This document shows, in pieces, positions 31,721 to 38,557 of a stretch of 44,724 nucleotides of DNA. The notes under the pieces were generated by a model, which saw only the letters and a program-made list of their open reading frames with translations, searched no databases and was not told where the DNA came from. A program made the position numbers and the translations under genes. The stretch's first letter is position 1, and each line of letters opens with the position of its first letter. The DNA is from Amycolatopsis mediterranei (GTDB lineage Bacteria > Actinomycetota > Actinomycetes > Mycobacteriales > Pseudonocardiaceae): positions 3,906,778 through 3,951,501 of the forward strand of contig NZ_CP100416.1 in the NCBI RefSeq assembly GCF_026017845.1, given 5' to 3'.

Positions 31721-32464
31721 TCACGCCCGGGCGAGCCACTCGGCGAGCGTGGTCTCCGCGAGCCGCGCGCCCGGTCCCGGCAGGAGGTCTTCCGGCCCCG
31801 GCACCGCGCCGAAGTACGGCGCCTCCGGGTCGGTGACCACCTGCCGCGGGTCGGAGCGCGCGGTCAGCGCGGTGCGCACCCACTCGGCGAGCCCGAAGAC
31901 CTCGGGGCCGGCGACCTCGGTGATGCCGCCGATCGGGTCCCCGGTGGCGGCCCGGCCCACGGCCGCGGACACCTCGGCGGCCGCCATCGGCTGCACACCG
32001 GCCCCGGGCAGCCGCACGACGCCGTCGGTGGTGGAGCCGTCGGCGATCCCGCCGGCGAACTCGAAGAACTGGGTCGCGCGCACGATCGAGAACGGCAGAC
32101 CCGCCGCGGTGATCAGCTCCTCCTGCGCGACCTTGGCCCGGAAGTACCCGACGCCCGGCTGCCGGTCCGTGCCCACCACCGACAAGGCGACGTAGTGCCC
32201 GACGCCGGCTTCCTTCGCCGCCTCGACGACGTGGCCGGTCGAGGTCCGGAAGAAGGCCAGCACGTCGTCGTCGGCGAACGACGGCGAGTTCGAGACGTCC
32301 ACCACGACGTCCGCGCCCTGGAGCGCCTCCTTCAGCCCTTCACCGGTCAGGGTGTTCACCCCGGTGCTGGGCGCGGCGGGGACCGCTTCGTGACCCTGCC
32401 CGGCCAGCCGGGTCACCAGGTTCCTGCCGATCAGTCCGGTCCCGCCGACGACGACGACCCTCAT
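31721..32464 (-). CDS. NmrA-like NAD(P)-binding oxidoreductase (atypical SDR)
   Basis: This 247-aa Rossmann protein begins MRVVVVGGTGLIGRNLVTRL (Gly-x-x-Gly-x-x-Gly), then DVSNSPSFADDDVLAFFRTSTGHVVEAAKEAGVGHYVALSVVGTD and YFRAKVAQEELI with the YxxxK remnant, as in NmrA/TMR-type atypical SDRs. It likely binds NADP(H) and either reduces a small substrate or senses redox state. ATG 32464 follows GGAAGGA. It converges on the intradiol dioxygenase with a 4-bp gap. Cofactor use is inferred. Confidence 0.88.
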   Translation of the reverse strand: MRVVVVGGTGLIGRNLVTRLAGQGHEAVPAAPSTGVNTLTGEGLKEALQGADVVVDVSNSPSFADDDVLAFFRTSTGHVVEAAKEAGVGHYVALSVVGTDRQPGVGYFRAKVAQEELITAAGLPFSIVRATQFFEFAGGIADGSTTDGVVRLPGAGVQPMAAAEVSAAVGRAATGDPIGGITEVAGPEVFGLAEWVRTALTARSDPRQVVTDPEAPYFGAVPGPEDLLPGPGARLAETTLAEWLARA

Positions 32465-32601
32465 GTCCGTTCCTTCCGCTCGGCGCCGCCCGGTGGCCCC
32501 GGGACGGCTGCACATCCCGGGGACGAGAGTGCGGGCCGATCCGTGACAACGCAGGTCACTTCGCTCGAACGGAGGAGGACGAGAGGCCGCCGTATAACGG
32601 C

Positions 32602-34188
32602 CTACACGGTGGCGCGATGCGGTTGATACTGCGCTCGCAGGGCCTTCTTGTCCGGCTTGCCCAGCCCCGTCATCGGCAGCGACTCCGCCACGATCACCTG
32701 CTTGGGCACGTGCACCGGGCCCTTGCGCTCCCGCACCGCCGCCTGGATCTCGCCCGTGAGGCGCTCGAGGTCGTGGTCGGCGTCCTGGCGCAGGACCACC
32801 ACCGCCGTCACCGCTTCGCCCCACTTGTCGTCCGGGGTGCCGATCACGCCGACCTGCGCCACCGCCGGGTGTTCGGCCACCACGTCCTCCACCTCGCGGG
32901 GGAACACGTTGAACCCGCCGGTGACGATCATGTCCTTGACCCGGTCGACGATGAACCAGAAGCCGTCCTCGTCTTCGCGGGCCACGTCGCCGGTGTGCAG
33001 CCAGCCGTCGCGGAACGTCTCCGCCGTCACCTCCGGCAGGTTCCAGTAACCGCCGGCGAGCAGCGGGCCTGCCACGCAGATCTCGCCCGGCTCGCCCGGC
33101 GCCACCGGGGCGCCGTCCGCGTCGAGCAGGGCGGTGCGCAGGAAGGCCGACGGGCGGCCGCAAGAGGCCAGGCGCGCGTCGTCGTGGTCGCCCTTGGCGA
33201 GGTAGCTGATCGCCATCGGGGCCTCGGACTGGCCGTAGTACTGGGCGAAGATCGGCCCGAACCGGTCGATCGCCTCGCGCAGGCGCACCGGGTTGATCGA
33301 CGCCGCGCCGTAGTACACCGTCTGCAGCGAAGACAGGTCGCGGGTGCGCGAGTCGGGGTGGTCCATCAGCGCGTAGAGCATCGTGGGCACCAGCATGGTC
33401 GCGGTGATCTGCTGCTCTTCGATGATCCGCAGGGTTTCGCCGGGGTCGAACTTCGGCACCACGATCAGCGAGCCGCCCTTGAGCAGCGTCGGGGCGAAGA
33501 ACGCCGCGCCGGCGTGCGAAAGCGGGGTGCAGATCAGGAACTTCGGTGCCTCGGGCCACTCCCACTCGGCCAGCTGGATCTGCGTCATCGTGGTCATCGC
33601 CTGCGCGGTGCCCATGACGCCCTTGGGCTTGCCGGTCGTCCCGCCGGTGTAGGTGATCGAGACGACCTGGTCCGGCGGGATCGCGGCGGGCACGAGCGGC
33701 TGCGGCTCGAACGTCGCGGCGGCCGCCGTCAGGTCCTGGCCCACGTGGGCCAGCTGCTCGGGGACCGGGCCGATGGTGAGCACCTGGGTCAGGCCCGGAA
33801 CCTTGTCGAGCAGGCCGAGGGCGCGGTCGACGAAGGCGGGCACGGGGTCGATGATGAGCGTGGTGATGCCGGCGTCGGCGAGGATGTAGGCGTGGTCGTC
33901 GAGCGACCCCAGCGGGTGCAGCGCCGTGCGCCGCGAGCCCTGCAGCTGGCCGGCGGCGATGATGAGCAGGACTTCCGGCCGGTTCAGCGACAGCAGCGCG
34001 ACCGGTGCGCCCGTGCCTGCCCCCAGCGCCTCGAAGGCCTGGGCGTACTGGCTGACCTGCTCGGCGGTCCGGCCCCCGGTCATCGTGGTCTCGCCCAGCA
34101 CCATGACCGGCTTGTCCCGGTGGCGTTTCAGGGCGGAGACGACCAGGTGGCCGAGGTGGTTCGGATACCGCATCGCCTGCTCGTCCAT
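32602..34188 (-). CDS. FadD8-type long-chain fatty-acid/steroid acid CoA ligase
   Basis: This 528-aa ANL-superfamily adenylating enzyme forms acyl-CoA via acyl-AMP. The P-loop-like SITYTGGTTGKPKG lies at 177-190, YGAASINPVRLREAI and YYGQSEAPMAISYL are the A4/A5 region, DGWLHTGDVAREDEDGFWFIVDRVKDMIVTGGFNVFPREVED is A7-A8, and LPMTGLGKPDKKAL holds the A10 lysine. The sequence resembles mycobacterial FadD8. ATG 34188 (GGAAGGGA upstream) is better than GTG 34203. An upstream box resembles the KstR sterol-catabolism operator, suggesting activation of a sterol side-chain or fatty acid; no other catabolic genes are adjacent. Confidence 0.88.
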   Translation of the reverse strand: MDEQAMRYPNHLGHLVVSALKRHRDKPVMVLGETTMTGGRTAEQVSQYAQAFEALGAGTGAPVALLSLNRPEVLLIIAAGQLQGSRRTALHPLGSLDDHAYILADAGITTLIIDPVPAFVDRALGLLDKVPGLTQVLTIGPVPEQLAHVGQDLTAAAATFEPQPLVPAAIPPDQVVSITYTGGTTGKPKGVMGTAQAMTTMTQIQLAEWEWPEAPKFLICTPLSHAGAAFFAPTLLKGGSLIVVPKFDPGETLRIIEEQQITATMLVPTMLYALMDHPDSRTRDLSSLQTVYYGAASINPVRLREAIDRFGPIFAQYYGQSEAPMAISYLAKGDHDDARLASCGRPSAFLRTALLDADGAPVAPGEPGEICVAGPLLAGGYWNLPEVTAETFRDGWLHTGDVAREDEDGFWFIVDRVKDMIVTGGFNVFPREVEDVVAEHPAVAQVGVIGTPDDKWGEAVTAVVVLRQDADHDLERLTGEIQAAVRERKGPVHVPKQVIVAESLPMTGLGKPDKKALRAQYQPHRATV

Positions 34189-34213
34189 CCGGGTCCCTTC
34201 CACGGCGCCAGAC

Positions 34214-34232
34214 TAGAACACGTTACTGTTCT
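34214..34232. promoter_or_regulatory. KstR-like operator upstream of fadD8-type gene
   Basis: TAGAACACGTTACT (34214-34227) fits the KstR consensus TNNAACNNGTTNNA except for the last base. It overlaps the inverted repeat AGAACA-N6-TGTTCT (34215-34232). It lies 26 bp upstream of the ligase ATG. Confidence 0.55.
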
Positions 34233-34295
34233 CGACAAGATACGGCGACCGGCCCAGGTTTGTCAGCTTGCCGGCGGAGTGGAACAGGTTCCAGT

Positions 34296-34332
34296 GATCC
34301 GGGGGACACGCGTGGCGCGCGTCCCCCGGATC
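34296..34332 (-). terminator. Hairpin terminator of the secreted SurE gene
   Basis: A perfect 12-bp stem (GATCCGGGGGAC at 34296-34307, complement at 34321-34332) with additional CG pairing in its 13-nt loop lies 4 bp past the stop of the leftward surE-like gene. Confidence 0.8.
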
Positions 34333-34336
34333 CGCC

Positions 34337-35314
34337 TCAGCCCGGCAGGCGGCCGGTGTAGCCGCGGTTGACGGCGACCGCCGACACGCTCACGTACCCG
34401 TCGAACAGGGCCTTCGTGTCGCTGCCCTCCTCGAACCGGGGCGCGGGCGTCACCGGGTTGTACGACAGCTGGTACGTCCCGTCACCCGAAGGCACGTACG
34501 TCACCCAGCCCTGCGCGACCCGGCCGACCGACGTCCAGCGCACCGGTGACGGCCCGGACCCCGGCGTGACGTCCGGCTGGTTCACGTTCACCAGCACCAT
34601 GTCCCGCACGAGCGACCACACCCGCGGTGACGCGAGCAGCCGGACGACGACGTCGGCCGCGGCCGCGTACGTTTCCGTCGACGGCGGGGGTGCCACGCGC
34701 GTGCCGGCGCTGACCGCCACCGTCGGCACGCCCCGCTCGACCGCCGCGGTGGCCGCGCCGACCGTGCCGGACAGGTTGATCGAAAGGTCGGTGTTCGGGC
34801 CCGCGTTGACCCCGGAAACGACCAGGTCCGGGCCGGTGGTCCAGCCGAGCCGCCGGGGCAGGACGCCGGTCAGCGCGAGCTCGACCACGTCCGCCGGCGT
34901 GATCGCCGGGCTGCCGGGGACGCACGGGACGCTGCCCTGGCACGCGCCCAGCACCAGCCCGTGCCCCGGCGCGTTCGCGCAGTCGGCGGCGAACTCGGCC
35001 GGCACCGCCGACGGCGGCGCCACGGACGCCGTGGGAGACCCGGCCGTGGACCGGCTCTTGGCGCCCTGCGACGCCCACGGGCCGACGATCGCCACGTCGG
35101 CGCCGGCCCGGCACAATGCCTGCCGGAGCACGTAGATGCCGCGCCCGTCCGACCCGTCGGGCTTCGCCGCCTGCACCGAATCGTCGTTGACCAGCAGAAC
35201 CTTCTTGCCCCCCAGCGAAACCGGTCGATCGGGCCGCGGGCTGGCTTGAGCGGGCACGGCCAGCGACAGGGCGACCACCGCCGCCACCGCGACGCGCAAA
35301 GCCTTGAACCGCAT
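34337..35314 (-). CDS. Secreted SurE-family 5'/3'-nucleotidase
   Basis: This 325-aa protein is a SurE phosphatase fused to a Sec signal peptide (MRFKALRVAVAAVVALSLAVPAQA). SurE motifs present are VLLVNDDSVQA with the metal-binding Asn-Asp-Asp, PDLVVSGVNAGPNTDLSINLSGTVGAATAAVERGVPTVAVS (the 'SGINxGxN...YSGTVGAAxEG' block), and VLVNVNQPD. Cytosolic SurE lacks a signal peptide and is ~250 aa; this one is exported and carries a Cys-containing insert (CANAPGHGLVLGACQGSVPC) that could be disulfide-linked. It may scavenge phosphate from extracellular nucleotides. ATG 35314 follows AGGAGG. The gene is monocistronic, ended by a hairpin. Confidence 0.88.
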   Translation of the reverse strand: MRFKALRVAVAAVVALSLAVPAQASPRPDRPVSLGGKKVLLVNDDSVQAAKPDGSDGRGIYVLRQALCRAGADVAIVGPWASQGAKSRSTAGSPTASVAPPSAVPAEFAADCANAPGHGLVLGACQGSVPCVPGSPAITPADVVELALTGVLPRRLGWTTGPDLVVSGVNAGPNTDLSINLSGTVGAATAAVERGVPTVAVSAGTRVAPPPSTETYAAAADVVVRLLASPRVWSLVRDMVLVNVNQPDVTPGSGPSPVRWTSVGRVAQGWVTYVPSGDGTYQLSYNPVTPAPRFEEGSDTKALFDGYVSVSAVAVNRGYTGRLPG

Positions 35315-35396
35315 CGCCACCTCCTCATCTGTTCGGAATCGGAGGGCCAGGCTAGCGGGAACGGCGGTGCCGGGGCGGTGTTTCGAGGGATCCGAC

Positions 35397-35430
35397 GGTG
35401 CACCCGCCCCGGAACCGAGGCGGGTGCACC
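35397..35430 (-). terminator. Hairpin terminator of the alpha/beta hydrolase gene
   Basis: GGTGCACCCGCC (35397-35408) pairs perfectly with 35419-35430 around a 10-nt loop, 22 bp past the stop of the leftward hydrolase gene. Confidence 0.8.
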
Positions 35431-35448
35431 GTGACAATCCTTTGTGGA
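35427..35448 (-). repeat. Intergenic 22-bp element, copy A
   Basis: Read on the minus strand this 22-mer starts TCCACAAAGGATTG and ends GTCACGGTG. It matches 43044-43065 at 20 of 22 positions. It begins 4 bp after a stop codon and its 3' end enters the terminator stem. Confidence 0.7.
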
Positions 35449-35451
35449 CGG

Positions 35452-36852
35452 TTACGGCACCGGCGCGGCCTGTGCCCGGGCCACGGCCTCGTCGCGGTCG
35501 GGCGGCAGCAGGTAGCCCGCCCGCAGGGCCCGGTCCGCCGCCGCGGTGAACTTCGCGACGTAGGTGGTGTGGTCCGGGTACAGCTGCCGGATCCGGTCCG
35601 GCGTCAGCGGCGTGGTCGTGCCCAGCAGCAGGCACGCGCCCGGCACGTTGCCGCCGCTGTTGTTGGGGGAGTAGGACGCCACCGGGACGTCGAGATCGGG
35701 CAGCCGGACGCCGCCGAGGGCGTTCTGGTCGCCGTCGCGCAGGATGACGAGGTTGAGCAGCATCGCGATCGGCGCCGCCGTGGGCGGGGCCGCCCCGCCG
35801 CGCGCCCAGCGGTCGAGGTAGCGGAACGCGGCGTTCTCCGCGTAGCGGAACGTCATGCTGTTGACCGGCTTGTCGCACGTCGTCGGGGCGCCGTCGTTGA
35901 TCGAGCGGTCCCGGGCGTTGGCCGCGTTGTAGAGGTTCAGGCCGTACTGGTCGGCGTGCGCGGTGCCGGCGACCTCCCAGGTGCGCACCTGCGCGGTGTC
36001 CTGCCGGACCGAGGCCGACGCGATGACGTCGGTCTCCGACTGCAGGACGAACACCGGGACGCCGAGATCGGTGCGGATCCGGGCCGACAGCGGCCCGACG
36101 ACGCCGTCGCCGATGGGAGCGGCGAGCGCGGCCCGGCCGTGGATCATGAAGCCGTCGTAGCTGCGCCGCACCGGCTGGATCGCGTTCGCGTAGGTGGTCA
36201 GCCGCAGCGCGGACTGCGAGTGCCCGGTGCCGAGCACGATCGTCGGCGTGCGGCCGCCCAGCACCTGCGGATTCGCCCGGACCGCCTGCGCGGCCTGCGA
36301 GAAGACGTCGTAGGAAAGCGCGTCACCGCCGAGGTTCACCGCGCCGTACCGCGCCGGGTCGAGGCTCTTGAGCTTGTCGGCACCGGCTTTCTGGGTCGTC
36401 ACGCCGACGTAGGCGTACCCCTCGCGGATGAAGTGCTCGTAGGACTGCGAGAAGTCCACGGGGATGTCGACGCCGAAGCTGACGTTGAGCCATTCGACCA
36501 CGACCGTGCCGTTGAACCGCGCGGCGTCGCGCGGCCGCACCACGACCATCCGGGTGGTGTACGGGGTGCCGGTGGTGGCCACGCGCGTGGCCCAGCGGCC
36601 GTCGTCGGTCCACAGCCCCACCTGGTCGAACGTGTCGGCCTGGCCGGACAAAAGATACTCCTCCTCGACGTACCCGCGGGCGGCGAGGTCCAGGACGCCT
36701 TGGGCGCCGCTGACCGGCCAGCCCCGTCCGGCGTTCGCGGGCACCACCGCGACGGTGGGGGCAGCGGCGGCGGACGGCCCGGCGTGGGCGGTCCCGGTGA
36801 TCAGGACGGACGGCAGGAGCACGGTCAGCAGCACGAGCAATGCTCTGCGCAT
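35452..36852 (-). CDS. Secreted alpha/beta-hydrolase-domain protein
   Basis: This 466-aa exported protein has a signal peptide (MRRALLVLLTVLLPSVLITGTAHA) and matches the 'alpha/beta hydrolase domain' (Abhydrolase_10) group: TRMVVVRPRDAARFNGTVVVEWLNVSFGVDIPVDF, EGYAYVGVTTQKAGADKLKSLDPARYG, and the nucleophile elbow GTGHSQSALRLTTYANAI with Ser in GHSQS. VPVFVLQSETDVIASASVRQ offers the acidic residue and GTAHADQYG the histidine. Natural substrate is unknown; esterase-type activity is likely. ATG 36852 follows AGAAGGG. An inverted repeat about 100 bp upstream may be its operator. Confidence 0.82.
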   Translation of the reverse strand: MRRALLVLLTVLLPSVLITGTAHAGPSAAAAPTVAVVPANAGRGWPVSGAQGVLDLAARGYVEEEYLLSGQADTFDQVGLWTDDGRWATRVATTGTPYTTRMVVVRPRDAARFNGTVVVEWLNVSFGVDIPVDFSQSYEHFIREGYAYVGVTTQKAGADKLKSLDPARYGAVNLGGDALSYDVFSQAAQAVRANPQVLGGRTPTIVLGTGHSQSALRLTTYANAIQPVRRSYDGFMIHGRAALAAPIGDGVVGPLSARIRTDLGVPVFVLQSETDVIASASVRQDTAQVRTWEVAGTAHADQYGLNLYNAANARDRSINDGAPTTCDKPVNSMTFRYAENAAFRYLDRWARGGAAPPTAAPIAMLLNLVILRDGDQNALGGVRLPDLDVPVASYSPNNSGGNVPGACLLLGTTTPLTPDRIRQLYPDHTTYVAKFTAAADRALRAGYLLPPDRDEAVARAQAAPVP

Positions 36853-36926
36853 GGGTGAACCCTTCTGGTGGTCGACGGTCCGCGAGCGGCTCCCGGCTCC
36901 CGTACCGTCCACATCGGACAGTGGAT

Positions 36927-36973
36927 GGTGGCCGGTCCGGCCACCGCCGTTGTCTTTACTCGCCGGTAAAGAC
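36927..36973. promoter_or_regulatory. Two inverted repeats in the divergent 318-bp interval
   Basis: GGTGGCCG-GTC-CGGCCACC (36927-36945) is a perfect GC hairpin. GTCTTTAC (36952-36959) and GTAAAGAC (36966-36973) form perfect 8-bp arms around 6 nt and look like an operator. They lie between the leftward hydrolase (start 36852) and the rightward sigma factor (start 37171). The rest of this 318-bp interval holds no gene I can support. Confidence 0.55.
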
Positions 36974-37170
36974 GGGGGCAACGCCGTGTCCGCGAACCGG
37001 CGGGAACCCACCCGGGATCGCTCAGGGATGTGACAAGTCGACGGCGTGGGCGCTCGGCAACGGCCAATTCACAGAAAGTGCTTTCGCGGCCGCAACCTTG
37101 CGCAGGTGTCACTCGTTGCGCGACTATCTCGGGACGTTCTGCACGTGCATGCGCACGGCGAGGGGGAGTG

Positions 37171-38526
37171 GTGACCGAAGTGGCGCCGGCGGTGGCCGAG
37201 ACGACGGACGTCCCGAGCGACGCGGCTTTGATCGCGGCGGTCCGCGATGGCGACATCGCGGCGTACGGCGAGCTCTACGACCGGCACCTCCCCGCCGCCC
37301 GCCGGGTGGCGGCCGCGATCGCCGCCGACCGGGCGGAGCGCGACGACCTGATCGCCGAAGGATTCACCCGCGTACTGCGGATTCTGCGCTCCGGCGAGGG
37401 ACCGGACGAGGATTTCCGGCCGTACCTGCTGACGACCATCCGGAACACGATGATCAGCTGGCGCCGGCGCGACTCGGCCGTGTCCCTGGTGGCCGAGGTG
37501 CCGGACGTCCTGCCGGGTGCGGGGAGTGACGAGCCGGTCGGCAGCCGGTTGCACGCCACGGTCGCCGCGGACGCGTTCGCGAGCCTGCCCGAGCGGTGGC
37601 GCACGGTGCTGTGGCGGACCGAGATCGACGGCGAGTCGCCCGCGCGGATCGCCGAGGACCTCGGGATGACGCCGAACGGAGTAGCCGCGCTGGCCTACCG
37701 CGCCCGGGAGGGCCTGCGCCAGGCCTACCTGGACCAGCACGTGCCCGAGGCGCGGCGGCGCAACTGCAAGAACGTCTCCGGCCAGCTGGCCCGGTGGGTC
37801 CGCGACGGCATCTCCGATCACAAGGCGCACCGGATCGCCGCCCACCTCGACCGCTGCCCGGACTGCCGGGAGCTGGCCGACGGGCTCCGCCAGCTCAACC
37901 AGGAACTGCCCGCCACGGTGGCCCCGCTCATCCTCGGCATCCCGATCGTCTCGCAGTGGCTGTCCACCACCGGCTCGCTCGCCACCTCCGGGGCCGCCGC
38001 GAGCGCCACCGGTACGGGGGCGTCCGCCCTGTCGTGGGCCACCGCGGCGAAGGTGGCGGTCGCGGGCGCGGCGCTGGTCACCACGGTGACGATCGGCGCG
38101 AGCACGTCGAGTGACGCCCCGCCGCCGCAGTCCGGCGGCGAAGGCACCACGACCCAGCCGGTGCGGACCGGGCCGCAGGCCGGCTCCCGCGCCGGAGTGC
38201 CGCCGGGCGGCGTCGCGCCGACGTCGGACGCGGCGGGTAGCGCCGTGCCCACCACCCCGGGCGTGGCACCGACGGGCGCGCAGCCTGCGGGCGAGTCGTC
38301 GGGCGTCGCCGTCTCCGGGCAGCCGGCCGCGGCCGGCAACGGCACCGCGAACAACGGCACCGCCAACGGGAACGGCAACAACGGCAACGGGAACAACGGA
38401 AACGGCCTCGGGAACGACCCGGCCGCGAAGGAATCCAAGCAGGCGGCCAAGGAGTCGTCCAAGGCCGCGAAGGAATCCGCGAAAGAGTCGAAGAAGGCCG
38501 AGAAGACGAAGAACCCCGGGGAATGA
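37171..38526 (+). CDS. ECF-like sigma factor fused to zinc-finger anti-sigma-like domain and TM tail
   Basis: This 451-aa protein joins a sigma factor to what looks like its own regulator. Sigma region 2 spans about 17-100 (AYGELYDRHLPAARRVAAAI, DDLIAEGFTRVLRIL) and region 4 about 137-190 (LPERWRTVLWRTEIDGESPARIAEDLGMTPNGVAALAYRAREGLR). Residues 199-240 carry HLDRCPDC (H225, C229, C232), the zinc-binding motif of ZAS anti-sigma factors. A single TM helix follows (about 290-310). The tail is low-complexity, Gly/Asn-rich then Ala/Lys/Ser/Glu-rich, and would lie outside the membrane. GTG 37171 follows GGGGGAG. Membrane tethering would hold the sigma domain until released, possibly by proteolysis. 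Confidence 0.87.
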   Translation: MTEVAPAVAETTDVPSDAALIAAVRDGDIAAYGELYDRHLPAARRVAAAIAADRAERDDLIAEGFTRVLRILRSGEGPDEDFRPYLLTTIRNTMISWRRRDSAVSLVAEVPDVLPGAGSDEPVGSRLHATVAADAFASLPERWRTVLWRTEIDGESPARIAEDLGMTPNGVAALAYRAREGLRQAYLDQHVPEARRRNCKNVSGQLARWVRDGISDHKAHRIAAHLDRCPDCRELADGLRQLNQELPATVAPLILGIPIVSQWLSTTGSLATSGAAASATGTGASALSWATAAKVAVAGAALVTTVTIGASTSSDAPPPQSGGEGTTTQPVRTGPQAGSRAGVPPGGVAPTSDAAGSAVPTTPGVAPTGAQPAGESSGVAVSGQPAAAGNGTANNGTANGNGNNGNGNNGNGLGNDPAAKESKQAAKESSKAAKESAKESKKAEKTKNPGE

Positions 38527-38548
38527 CCCGGCGCCGCGTGACGCCGGG
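38527..38548. terminator. Bidirectional hairpin between sigma factor and secreted dehydrogenase
   Basis: CCCGGCG (38527-38533) pairs with CGCCGGG (38542-38548) across an 8-nt loop in the 31-bp gap between two convergent stops. Confidence 0.6.
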
Positions 38549-38557
38549 CCATCCCGG

